This document shows positions 26,543 through 36,600 of a DNA stretch of 64,000 nucleotides, one piece after another (positions within the stretch are counted from its first letter, which is position 1; every line of letters starts with the position of its first letter). Under the pieces are notes generated by a model. That model was not told the origin of the DNA and searched no databases. It saw only the letters and a program-made list of their open reading frames with translations. The position numbers were made by a program, and so were the translations under genes. The stretch is from CAYPNF01 sp964411985 (GTDB taxonomy: Bacteria > Verrucomicrobiota > Verrucomicrobiia > Limisphaerales > J093), in NCBI GenBank assembly GCA_964411985.1, contig CAYPNF010000017.1, positions 75,193 through 139,192 on the forward strand, read 5' to 3'.

Positions 26543-29500
26543 ATGAAGCTAACGCTTTTGAACGCCTTGCTGTGTGCGGCCGCCGCCGTGGCGACCGAAC
26601 CGAAGCCGTTACCGGTTGGCTCACATGCGTGGGATCATGGCGCGCTGGCCCGGTGTTCCAGTCCCTACAAGCGCGAGGTCATCGTGGATCCGCAAGCGCG
26701 CAGTGGCCAGGCAGTTCGCTTCACCGGCAGCGCCGGGTTCATCAGCATGCACGATGAGGTCCGTATCGCGCCGGGGCGGAGCCGATTCACCGTCCGGTTG
26801 CGCCTGGAGAAAGGCGGTCGTTTCGCGACCGACCTCGAAGCCGGCGGCAAGGGCTTCCAGAGCCGAGCCCCGATCGAGTTTGCCGATCTTCCCGCCGACG
26901 GCGGTTTCATGGAGCGGGTCGTGGAGCTGAATCTGCCCGGGCCGCTCAACGTGGTCTCGCTGCGCGGCGGGCTTCCGAAGGATTTGATCGTGGACCGGAT
27001 CACCGTGCAACCAGCCGCCGACGCCTCCCCAGTGGAAGTGGCCTCCTTGCGGGTAACCAAGCTCGTCCTTGCCCCCGGCGAGGCTGGCGAAACGGGAGTG
27101 CTACTGGCCAACTATTCCGGCCGGGATCGCTCGGTGCGGCTGCGCTTGGTGGCCGAGAGCGGGATTAACACCGAGGAGGTTCTGATGGAAAGCGACGTGC
27201 CGTTACCGGCCACGACCGCGCCCCAATCTTTCACGTTCAAGCTGCCGGTGTTGCCGAAAGCGGGCTACCAGTTGCGGGCCGAGGCCCTGGAGAGTGGCAA
27301 GGTGGTGTCCACCGCCCGGGACATCTTTGTCGTGACCGACCGTCCGCTGCGCGCCGGCCAATACGGCAACTTCAGCATTCATCAGCCCTACTCGGCCGCC
27401 GAGGCCGACGCCAACGTCGCTGACTTCCGCCGAAACTTTGTCACGGTCACCGAGATAGATTTCTGGGCGCCCTGCGACATGAGCCAGCTCGTGCCCCCGC
27501 CGGGCAAGGACCGCTGGTGGTCCGGCCAGACGGCCCAGCGGTTCAGCACCGAGCAACTCCGCACCTGCATTGCGAAGGCCCACGCGCAGGGCATCGGTGT
27601 GCTTGGCTACGCCGACTACAGCGTCATCTTCGGGTTCCGCGGCTACGACTTCGGCAGGCGCTTCCCGGATTGTCTGGACTGGCGCACCCAGAACGACAAT
27701 GGCTTTGTCTGGCTGGGTTTTGACGCGAAGAACATGGGGTTGGACTCGGATCTGCGCGCGGAGGATGACACCCGCAAGGATGTGAAGGTGACAGGCGTTT
27801 CTCGCACCCTGCATACGAACCCGAACGCCTTCCGCTGGCATGCCGACCAGATGGTCGCCTCGATGAAGCACTTTGGCTGGGATGGGTTCCGCTACGACGA
27901 CCCAATTGATTACGACGCCCGGCAACTGGACTTGCAGGGACGCGAGGCGCCGTTTAACGGCTACGGCCTCGGCGAGGTGATCGCCTACTCGCGCCGCCGC
28001 ATCGAGGAAGCCAGGCCCGGCGCGCTGCTCGGCCACAACGGCGATCCGATGCGGGCGTCGTCGGATGCCATGTATGTTTCGGACGACCCGCAACGCATGG
28101 ACAAGCAGGAGACGGCGGTCATGCGCAGTGGCGGTTTCATGCTCCAGGAGGGATGGTCCAACTACCTCATGGGTCCGGACGCGAAGGCCACCTGGAAGCA
28201 GTGGCGGGACCGCAATATCACCGCCGGGCGGGCGGCCCGCCGGGTGGATGGCGATGTCTGCGTTATCACGGACATCCGCGACCACGCGCCCTCTTGGCGG
28301 AAGTCAATGGTCACCGCGCTGCTGCTCGCCGCCGGAAATCACGTGGCTTACTCGCGAGAGGCCGACCGTTCCTTCCTGTCCCTGGCCAGCCGCTATTGTG
28401 ATATGATCTACGGCGATGATCTGCGATGGCTCAGCACAGACGATGCAACGCGAATGTTGAAAGTGGACGCTGGCGGTCGGCCGGTTTGGTGGCGGGATTA
28501 TGTCCGTTGCCTTCCAGTCGCGGCGGGCAAACGGATCTACCTGGTTCACCTGGTCAATCCACCCGAGGGCGAGCTGATCAACGACAGCCAGCAATCCGAG
28601 CCACTGAAGGATTTGCGCGTCTCCCTGAACCCGCCCCAAGGTTGGACACCGACGCGCGCCTGGCTGGTCGGGGCGGAGCAGCACCGTCCCTTTGTCGAAG
28701 CAGTGGTTGGGCAGACCCGCCGCAATGACGGCCGGGAGGAACCCTACCTGGAACGGCTCTGCGAGGCCGCGGGCACCCCGTCGGCCGAACCGCTGCCGCT
28801 GCATGGCAACGCCCTGAGGGTGCCGGAGGTGAGGCTCTGGGGCATCGCCGCCATTGAATGCGAGGGACCGGCGGCGGACATCATGCCTTCGGACGTCCAG
28901 CCGCAGTTCCCCGCGCCCCGGATTCCCGATCCCAATGCGCCCATCCAGGCCGCCACCGGTAGCCCGTGGGAGTTCGCCAAGCTCGGCGTCTCCGCCCTGG
29001 CTGGCGGTGACCGGGGGAAGATCGTCGCCGATCCACTGGCTACGGAAGGCCGGGCAGTGCGGCTGGACGGCTCGCTGTCGCCGAAAGTGCAGCGGAACTC
29101 TGGCCTGAACTGGGGCTGGGTCCAGCCGATTCCGACCGGCCGCTATCGGATCAGCATAAGCTGTCGCGTGCCGCAGGCTCTGACCGGCCAGCTCACACTC
29201 ACGTGCTCCACCGCCAATCAGGCTCACGAGCAAAACAAGTTCCCGAGCTTCCCGCGGTTCGAGAAGCAATACGCCTGGGAGTTGGCGGGCATCCTCACCG
29301 ATCGTTATGGCGTGCTGTCGTGCGAGATGAAATGGGAGGAAATGCCCCACCAGGCCCAGTTGCGGTTGGCAAGCAGCATGCCCGGAGTGTTGATCCAGGA
29401 GGTCCTGGTCGAGTGCCTGCAGATTCTCGACAGCGAGCGCATCAAGTTCTGGAAGGACGGCTGGCCCGAAGGGATGTCACTCGCAGCCCACGAGGGGACC

Positions 29501-30169
29501 CGCATCTGGTTTGCGCAGGGCCTTTACCACGACTACCACCGCCTCGATCAGGTAATCCAGAACCTCCCCGGACCCGTGAAAGTGGATCGGGCGGTCCACT
29601 TCAAGGTGGGCCAGCACCCCACCGGCTTCAAGGAGGCTTCCTTCCCGGCGGCCGAGGCACTCGCGCAATACGACCTCGTCGTCATTGCCGGCGTGGATCT
29701 CCTCACGTTTCGCGTGCCGGAACGCGACCGGCTGCGCGGCTGGGTCCAGGCGGGCGGCCGCCTGCTGATGCTGGGCGGACCCTACGGCTTTGGCAGTGGC
29801 GACTGGCACCTGTCCGACCTCCTCGCCCCGATGTATCCGGCGGACATCGCCACGCGCTTCGACCTGCAACCTGTGGGCGTGTCCCGCCCGGTCCCGTTGC
29901 AGCCGTCCAGCGACGTGGCACGGAAGCTGGATTGGAACCAACCGCCCGTTGCCCTATGGCAGCACGTCATGAAGGCCGAACCCGGTGCGACCGTGCATGC
30001 GACCGCTGGCGGGCATCCGGCGATCCTCACGCGCGCCTTCGGCAAAGGCAAAGTGTGCTTCGTCACGATTGCCCCGTTGGGCGATGCGCCCGCCGGTCAA
30101 ACCACCTTCTGGGACTGGCCCCAGTGGCCGCCGCTGATGACAACGGTCGTTAAGGAACTGCTTCAATAA
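26543..30169 (+). CDS. large secreted TIM-barrel glycosidase (GH66-like) with GATase-like C-terminus
   Basis: 1208 residues from ATG 26543; the palindrome lies just ahead and the signal peptide is KLTLLNALLCAAAAVA. Residues ~20-250 are beta-rich. From ~270 to 640 a TIM barrel resembles the GH66/amylase-superfamily enzymes: WDGFRYDDPIDYD (about residue 450, candidate nucleophile Asp) and GGFMLQEGWSN (about 530, candidate Glu). A CBM-like beta-sandwich follows (~800-960). The last ~220 residues (EGTRIWFAQGLYHDY ... AQYDLVVIAGVDLLTF ... GGRLLMLGGPYGFG) match the class-I glutamine-amidotransferase-like/ThuA fold, and no catalytic Cys is visible. First gene of the operon. GH family is uncertain and the substrate is unknown. 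Confidence 0.7.
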   Translation: MKLTLLNALLCAAAAVATEPKPLPVGSHAWDHGALARCSSPYKREVIVDPQARSGQAVRFTGSAGFISMHDEVRIAPGRSRFTVRLRLEKGGRFATDLEAGGKGFQSRAPIEFADLPADGGFMERVVELNLPGPLNVVSLRGGLPKDLIVDRITVQPAADASPVEVASLRVTKLVLAPGEAGETGVLLANYSGRDRSVRLRLVAESGINTEEVLMESDVPLPATTAPQSFTFKLPVLPKAGYQLRAEALESGKVVSTARDIFVVTDRPLRAGQYGNFSIHQPYSAAEADANVADFRRNFVTVTEIDFWAPCDMSQLVPPPGKDRWWSGQTAQRFSTEQLRTCIAKAHAQGIGVLGYADYSVIFGFRGYDFGRRFPDCLDWRTQNDNGFVWLGFDAKNMGLDSDLRAEDDTRKDVKVTGVSRTLHTNPNAFRWHADQMVASMKHFGWDGFRYDDPIDYDARQLDLQGREAPFNGYGLGEVIAYSRRRIEEARPGALLGHNGDPMRASSDAMYVSDDPQRMDKQETAVMRSGGFMLQEGWSNYLMGPDAKATWKQWRDRNITAGRAARRVDGDVCVITDIRDHAPSWRKSMVTALLLAAGNHVAYSREADRSFLSLASRYCDMIYGDDLRWLSTDDATRMLKVDAGGRPVWWRDYVRCLPVAAGKRIYLVHLVNPPEGELINDSQQSEPLKDLRVSLNPPQGWTPTRAWLVGAEQHRPFVEAVVGQTRRNDGREEPYLERLCEAAGTPSAEPLPLHGNALRVPEVRLWGIAAIECEGPAADIMPSDVQPQFPAPRIPDPNAPIQAATGSPWEFAKLGVSALAGGDRGKIVADPLATEGRAVRLDGSLSPKVQRNSGLNWGWVQPIPTGRYRISISCRVPQALTGQLTLTCSTANQAHEQNKFPSFPRFEKQYAWELAGILTDRYGVLSCEMKWEEMPHQAQLRLASSMPGVLIQEVLVECLQILDSERIKFWKDGWPEGMSLAAHEGTRIWFAQGLYHDYHRLDQVIQNLPGPVKVDRAVHFKVGQHPTGFKEASFPAAEALAQYDLVVIAGVDLLTFRVPERDRLRGWVQAGGRLLMLGGPYGFGSGDWHLSDLLAPMYPADIATRFDLQPVGVSRPVPLQPSSDVARKLDWNQPPVALWQHVMKAEPGATVHATAGGHPAILTRAFGKGKVCFVTIAPLGDAPAGQTTFWDWPQWPPLMTTVVKELLQ

Positions 30170-30194
30170 CAAACCACAACACGCCTCAGGTTTT

Positions 30195-31148
30195 ATGGAT
30201 GCCAAAATCAACCGTCGAAAGTTCGTGATCTGCGCAGCCCTGGCACCCGCAGCAGCCTCTGCCGCTGCGGAGGATGGAAGTCCACCGCCCGCGTCTCCAA
30301 GTCCGAACCCAATGCCAGCTTCCAAAGACCGCGTGCCCATGGGCAAAATCGGCCAAGTCGAGTTGAGTCGGCTGATGCTGGGCGGCAACTTGGTGGCCGG
30401 CTACGCCCATAGCCGTGATCTGGCTTACGTGGCCGAGTTGATGAAGCGGTATAACACCGAGTCTCGAATCATCCAAACCCTGGAGCTTGCCGAGTCGTAC
30501 GGCATCAATGCCATCAATCTATCCATCTGGGACAACGTCTCCTTTCTGCAGAAGCACTGGCGCAATGGCGGCAAGATGAAGCTGATTGCGCAAGCGTTGC
30601 CCAGCCCTGACCTCGATCACTTCAAGCGGGCCGTGGACATCGGGGCATGCGCCGTTCACCTCCAGGGACACGGGGCCGAAAAGCTGATGGAAGCAGGTGA
30701 CATGGACGCCATCGCCAAGATCATGGCGTATGTAAAGAAACAGAAAGTGCTTGCCGGGGTGGCCGCCCACTCGTTGGAGGTCATAAGACGCTGCGAGGCG
30801 ATCAAATTGGACTGCGACTTCTACCAGAAGACACTGCACACCCACAACTACCCCACCGCACCCAAGCCGGGCGAAACCAGCTACCTGGGTCAATATGACA
30901 ATTCGTGGTGCCAGGATCCCCTGGAGGTGGTAAGGATGATGGACGGCGTCACGAAGCCGTGGATCGCATTCAAGGTGATGGCGGCGGGCGCCATCTCACC
31001 CAAGCATGCGTTTCCGTATGCCTTTAACAACGGGGCGGACTTCATCCTGGCGGGGATGTTCGACTGGCAGATTGCCGAGGACGTGGCGGTGGCCAAGGCC
31101 GCGTTCGCCGATGCATACACCAAACGTGACCGGCCTTGGGCAGAATGA
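30195..31148 (+). CDS. Tat-exported aldo/keto reductase-like TIM-barrel protein
   Basis: 317 residues. The N-terminus, DAKINRRKFVICAALAPAAASAAA, has a twin-arginine motif (NRRKF) before a hydrophobic stretch and a proline-rich linker. The rest resembles the TIM-barrel of aldo/keto reductase-like proteins of Verrucomicrobia and Planctomycetes: LGGNLVAGYAHSRD, TLELAESYGINAINL, LDHFKRAVDIGACAVHLQG, TKPWIAFKVMAAGAISP. The catalytic D-Y-K-H set of classic AKRs cannot be found with confidence. It starts 25 bp after the first operon gene and its stop overlaps the next start by four bases. A sugar oxidoreductase or isomerase-like role in the periplasm is a guess. Confidence 0.6.
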   Translation: MDAKINRRKFVICAALAPAAASAAAEDGSPPPASPSPNPMPASKDRVPMGKIGQVELSRLMLGGNLVAGYAHSRDLAYVAELMKRYNTESRIIQTLELAESYGINAINLSIWDNVSFLQKHWRNGGKMKLIAQALPSPDLDHFKRAVDIGACAVHLQGHGAEKLMEAGDMDAIAKIMAYVKKQKVLAGVAAHSLEVIRRCEAIKLDCDFYQKTLHTHNYPTAPKPGETSYLGQYDNSWCQDPLEVVRMMDGVTKPWIAFKVMAAGAISPKHAFPYAFNNGADFILAGMFDWQIAEDVAVAKAAFADAYTKRDRPWAE

Positions 31149-33607
31149 TGAAGCCTTGCTCCGGCTGCTTTTCCATGGGGCCGCATGCCGTGTTGAGTGC
31201 CCTTGGGGTAATCGCTCTGTGTGCCTCGGCACAGGCGGCGGTCATCACCTATGACGCGCCAAAGGGCGCGCGCCTTTCCGCCGACTATGAAGTCACGGTG
31301 GAGGGCAAACCCGTCGCAGTATATCGCGCCCCCGTCTATTCTGTTTGGGAAAGGTCTTTCGGCGGGCCGTATTCGTTTGCTTACTTCGATTTCTCCGGCT
31401 CGGTCGAAGTGCGGATTGCGTCGAACACCAAGAGCCTGTCGAATGTTACCATTCAGCCCGCGTCAAAGGGAATCCAGCTCTGCAGGAATGGCAATGCCAT
31501 CACTTTTGCCCTCACCAATGCTCCCTGTCAGATTTCCATCGAACCAGATTCGAAAAATGGACCGCTGCTGCTCTTTGCCAACCCGCCGGAACAGGGTATT
31601 CCCGGCCCCGCAGATTCTGGCGTCATCTATTACGGCCCGGGGAATCACACCGTTGGCAACATAAGCCTCAGCAACGGTCAAACGCTCTACATCGCCGGCG
31701 GTGCGGTGGTCAATGGGGCCGTCACCATCACCGGCTCAAAGGTCAGGATTCGAGGAAGAGGGATTCTTGATGCGACGACGTATTCATCCGCACCCGCGGG
31801 CGCCTGCAATCTGATTAGCGCGTACCAGGCGTCGGACGTTGGCATCGAGGGCATTATTGCCAAGGATAGCTGGACCTGGAATGTGCGCCTCATGCAGAGC
31901 AGCAACGTGGTTTTCCAGAACTTCAAACTGATCGGCAGCCGGACCATATACAACGATGGCATCGACATCTGCAATTCGAGCGACGTGTTGATCGAGGACA
32001 GCTTTATCCGGAGTGGCGATGACTGTATTGCCACCAAGGGAGGCTACGATACTCCAAAAAGAGGCGGGCAAGGATCGTTTCTGCCGGTGAAGAATATCAC
32101 CGTCAGGCGATGTGTGCTTTGGAGTGATCATGCGCAAGCCGTTCGCATCGCCTGCGAAAGCAAGGCCTCGACCATGAGTGACATGTACTTCTCAGATATC
32201 GACGTCATTCATCTGGTGGATATCTGGTTTCATGAGGAAGGCCAAAATCGAAAAGACAATGTTGAAGGCTGGGGGCCCAAGTGCATCTTTATTATGCCTG
32301 GTGGCGAGATGCCGGTGGAGAACATCCACTTCGACGATATTCGCATCCGTTGCACGCCAGAACCCGGATTGAATGTTCCCGTGGGCGGAGTGGGTTGGAC
32401 GGGAAGAAACGCCAAGGCGTTAATCGATGTTCGACCGCAGCCCAACCATTATGGGGAACCGTTGCCTGGAAAATACATCAAGAATTGCTCGTTCAGGAAT
32501 ATTGCCGTGACCGGTGATGAGCGCTGTAGGCTGGGGCGAATCGATGTGGGCGGACCCGATCCCGACCACTATGTTCGCGACATTCGATTCGAGAACATCT
32601 TGCGATTTGGCGAAGCCACCACAGCGAATTCGCCTGAGGTGCATATTGTTGGCGCGGCGTCAAATGTGACTTTTGCGACTTCGCAACCGTTGCTAATGAA
32701 TGCGAGCGGGGAACGGGCATTCGTCAATTCTCTTGGCATGGAGTTCCTCCCCGCCGGCACGTCCAACGTGCTGGTGTCACGCTGGGAAACACGGGTGCAG
32801 GATTTCGCCGCCTTTGTCCAAGCGACGGGGTATGACGCGATTTCGGAGTCCACCGATGGCAAGCGGCCCTTTACGCTGGAAGCAGACGCCGCCAACGCAT
32901 CGGGTTATGACTGGAAGCAGGCGGATGGCTCCTGGCAGGACCCTCACTTTCCGCAAACTCCCGAGCATCCTGCCACGTGCCTCAGCTATCACGACGCTGA
33001 GCGATTCTGCGCCTGGCTGAACCGACATGAAGCGAACCAAGGCAAACTCCCATCAGGTTGGGGCTATCGCCTTCCTACCGATGCCGAGTGGAACCGAGCA
33101 GCAGGTGCAGCAGAATACCCGTGGGGCAGCCATTGGCCGCCGGCGACCCGCGATGGTAATTACTGTGGCATAGAGTCTCGCACCGGTTTCACCGATACGC
33201 CGAAATGGAAGTACATGGAGATCTTTCGCGACCTGCACCCGCGCACCGCGCCAGTGGGCAGCTACACACCCAACGCTTTCGGCCTTTTCGACATGGGCGG
33301 CAATGTCTGGGAATGGTGCGGGACCTGGTATCAGACGAACCTCAACCAGGCCGACCTGAATGATCCGGCCATTGTGCAAGGCTTTCCCGCGTTACTCGAC
33401 GATGGCGGGGGACGGCAGAATCGGGTCGTCCGAGGCGGTTCCTGGCATGCCCAACGCCAGGTGGATCTGCGGACCCGTTTCCGAGGGATCGGAGATCCCC
33501 GAATTCGTTTTGATGATTTTGGCTTCCGTTGCGTCCTCGCGCGTGATGAGGCCGTTCGCCAGGGAATGGACGAGCCTCGCGCGTTGAAACCGGCAGCAGC
33601 AAATTGA
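31145..33607 (+). CDS. beta-helix polygalacturonase-like glycosidase fused to a SUMF1-like domain
   Basis: 820 residues from ATG 31145, which overlaps the previous TGA (ATGA). The signal peptide holds AVLSALGVIALCASAQA. Residues ~25-160 are a beta-sandwich cap like that of GH28/GH49 enzymes. Residues ~165-520 are a right-handed parallel beta-helix with NDGIDICNS, SGDDCIATKGG, and DHAQAVRI, which align with the NTD, DD, and GHG/RIK motifs of GH28. Residues ~530-810 form a formylglycine-generating-enzyme-type (SUMF1) domain: SLGMEF, GNVWEW, RVVRGGSWH, DFGFRC. The cysteine positions expected for the FGE active site are not cysteine here, so this half may bind rather than oxidise. No sulfatase is encoded in the window. 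Confidence 0.75.
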   Translation: MMKPCSGCFSMGPHAVLSALGVIALCASAQAAVITYDAPKGARLSADYEVTVEGKPVAVYRAPVYSVWERSFGGPYSFAYFDFSGSVEVRIASNTKSLSNVTIQPASKGIQLCRNGNAITFALTNAPCQISIEPDSKNGPLLLFANPPEQGIPGPADSGVIYYGPGNHTVGNISLSNGQTLYIAGGAVVNGAVTITGSKVRIRGRGILDATTYSSAPAGACNLISAYQASDVGIEGIIAKDSWTWNVRLMQSSNVVFQNFKLIGSRTIYNDGIDICNSSDVLIEDSFIRSGDDCIATKGGYDTPKRGGQGSFLPVKNITVRRCVLWSDHAQAVRIACESKASTMSDMYFSDIDVIHLVDIWFHEEGQNRKDNVEGWGPKCIFIMPGGEMPVENIHFDDIRIRCTPEPGLNVPVGGVGWTGRNAKALIDVRPQPNHYGEPLPGKYIKNCSFRNIAVTGDERCRLGRIDVGGPDPDHYVRDIRFENILRFGEATTANSPEVHIVGAASNVTFATSQPLLMNASGERAFVNSLGMEFLPAGTSNVLVSRWETRVQDFAAFVQATGYDAISESTDGKRPFTLEADAANASGYDWKQADGSWQDPHFPQTPEHPATCLSYHDAERFCAWLNRHEANQGKLPSGWGYRLPTDAEWNRAAGAAEYPWGSHWPPATRDGNYCGIESRTGFTDTPKWKYMEIFRDLHPRTAPVGSYTPNAFGLFDMGGNVWEWCGTWYQTNLNQADLNDPAIVQGFPALLDDGGGRQNRVVRGGSWHAQRQVDLRTRFRGIGDPRIRFDDFGFRCVLARDEAVRQGMDEPRALKPAAAN

Positions 33608-33620
33608 CCTTGATCCACAT

Positions 33621-36600
33621 ATGTTCCTGCACATTGTCAAAAGAAGAAACTCAAGCTGCGTGAAGTTCACACAAGGTGTTTTCTCGGCCTTGCTTGCCGT
33701 CACAGGTGTTGGCGTGGTTTCAGCCGCATCTCTGGCCACCTTTGAATGCCAGGAGATCATGGGGCGCGACTGGGCGCGCACGCTGGTGACCTATCCGGTC
33801 GAATTCAAACCGGGCCAGGCCAGGCCCGAGGAGGTGCGCCTGGTGGATGCTCAAGGCCGGGAGCAGGACTGCCAGTTCTGGCGGGTTAAGCTTCATTCGG
33901 ACGGTTCGATCGCCTCGGGGCGGGTCAGCCTTTATGCCGCGCTGCCCACGGGCGGTCACTATCGCTACACCCTGGAGACCGGCAAGCCCGCCCCGACCAG
34001 CGACGCGCCCAAAGCCACAGTCGAAAGGGATGTTCTGACCCTCGACAACGGCCTTGTCGCCCTGCGCCTGCCGGCCGGCGCTCGGAAGTTCACCGGCCAA
34101 CCGCTGGCGTTCGTGCAAGACCGTGCCACGGCGGTGGCAAACCTGGGCGGGCTCGACAAAGCCGGGCTGGCCTTTGGCCCAATCGCCGGCATGCGCCTGG
34201 CGGACGGCCGATGGGTGGGCGGCAGCTATTTTACGACCGAGTCGATTGAAGCGGTCCGATTCCGCCAACATTACCGCCCCGATGCGCCGGACGCCGAGAT
34301 CGAGCAGGCGGCGTTCAAGGCGGCTCCGAAAGTGGTGGCTTATCACGGCCGGATCACTGAGCAGGGCCCACTGTTCATTGAGGCCGTCAGTCGGTTCGAG
34401 TTCGACAATGGCGGATTCTATCAGTTGACCGCCCAGGTGCGGAGCGGCGACCCGGCAGTCCGGGTGGACGAGTTGATGGACCTGAAGGCGAACTGTCCAC
34501 CGGAACATCCCTTGTATGTGGCGATGGTCCTGCAGGATGGCAAGCAGTCCTGGAGGCCCGATGTAGTGCTCACCGGGCCAAACGGGAAGCAGAAACATGC
34601 CCCGGTGGAGGCCGTTCTGAAAGACCACGGCTTCACCTCGCAGTTTGGCAGTTTGCCTCTCAAGTATGACGCTGACCGGGCTAACAACGGTAATGTCGTC
34701 GCTCATTACCCTTGGGAGGAGAAGAATCTCCATTACCTGGGCGTGGTGAACACGGAACAGTTGAAGGCCAGCAAGACTGCCCCGTTTCTCGGCATCATGC
34801 CCTTGCACGCCGGCGCGTGGCGCGGCAGCCACTGGGTCTTCCCACCGAAGCAGCCGCATCTGTACCAGGAACTGCTGAGTTGGAAGGATGGCTCGCTGGA
34901 GATGCGTTGGACGATCCGCGCCCAGCCCCACTCTCAGGATGTGCTGCACACCGGCGAATTTGATCCGGAGTTTGGCCTCGCCGGTGTTCGCCGGTTCTGG
35001 GCTCTCATCGGCGGGCCTTTCCAGTACCACGACACGCTCTGGCCGATGCGGGCTTACGAAGGGTACGTCAATCTCGATCAGTACAAGGACTGGACACTGG
35101 CCTGGTCCCCTGAGACGCAGGAGGGGCTCAAGCAGCCAGTCACGAACACGGATGCGCCGCCGGTCTCGAGTTTCCATGCGGCGTTACTGGGCGACGATCG
35201 TGACAAGCCCTGGTACGCGCACTATCGCCAGGCCGAGAACATGAAGTGGGCGGTGGCGATGCGCCGGACGCTGGCGGATACCAGCATTCCTGCAGCCCGG
35301 CGCGGCCAGCTCAAGGCACAGATGGCGGCCTTTTCCTACCTGATGGCGGACCCGGACTTCAACGCCCGCGGCTCCCTAAGCCACCTGGGCAATCCGAACA
35401 TGCCCATCAACCGCTTCTTCGCACTGACCTTCGCCGCGATGGTGATCCCGGATCACCCGCTGGCCAGGACGTGGATGGATGTGTCGGCGGACTATGTGCG
35501 CTACAAGGGCGGCATGAACATCGCTCCCGGCGGCGCGTGGAGCGAGTTGATTTCCTATTACGGTGCCAGCGCTCCGACGCTCGTGCATGGCGCTGTGGCG
35601 ACCGAGTGGCTGGGACGGCTGGATCCGAAGATTGCCACACTGGTCGCCGGGCCGGTGGACTTCACGCTGAAGATCATCACGCCGCCGGATCCGCGCTTTG
35701 GCGTCCGCCTGGTGCCGGGCTTTGGCCATGAGGGCAATCTTATGTTCAATCAGTGGACCCCGGCGGCGGCCCTGATCCAGAAGAGTAACCCCGAGCTCGC
35801 AGCGGCTTTTGTGTGGGCCTGGGACCAGCAGGGCCGGCCCGGCGAGCAGCAGCATGACAACGGTTTCACGGAACTGACGGGCAGCCAAGTCACGGGCCTG
35901 TTGCCCCAGGCGACGCCCGAAGTCCTGGGCAGAGCACTTTCCAGCGCCTGGATCCCGGGCTTCGGCGCCGTTCTCCGCAGTGGCGGAGCGGACCCCAAAG
36001 CGACCTACCTCGGCTACCGTCAGGGATATTTGGCCAGCCACTCCGACGCCAACCAGGGCGACTACATCATCTACGCCAAAGGCGTGCCGCTCACGATGAT
36101 GAGCGTCTTCGGGTATGCGATGCGGCAGCAGCCGGAGTTCGTGAAGCTGTACAACGAGTTCGGCTGGCACAGCAACGTCCGGTTCGGCAAGCAAACCGAC
36201 GACGGCGGCTGGCCCGGTGGCGGCGATTCTTCCGGTGTTCACCGCCATTACTTCAGTGACTCGGTCGATTACCTCAAGGGCATTGGCGAGTACAGCGCCC
36301 AGTACCTGAAGCCGGGCGATGCTACTGCGCGTGACTTGTCCGCGTCCGACGCGGTCCGCTGGACCCGTCAGGTCGTGTTCCTCAGGGACAAGGAGGTCAA
36401 CGGGCCCAATTACTTCGTCTTCCGCGACAGCTACCGGAGCCTGCACGGGGATCCATCCAAGCTCCCGCAGACCTGGTGGTATCAGCGGACGCTGGGCCGG
36501 AAGGACCAGGTGAAGGCGGGCGGCACGGGCTTTGACTACACCAGCCAATGGGGCCCGAACATGTCGGTGCGATTCCTGCAACCCAACCAGGTGAAGGTCG

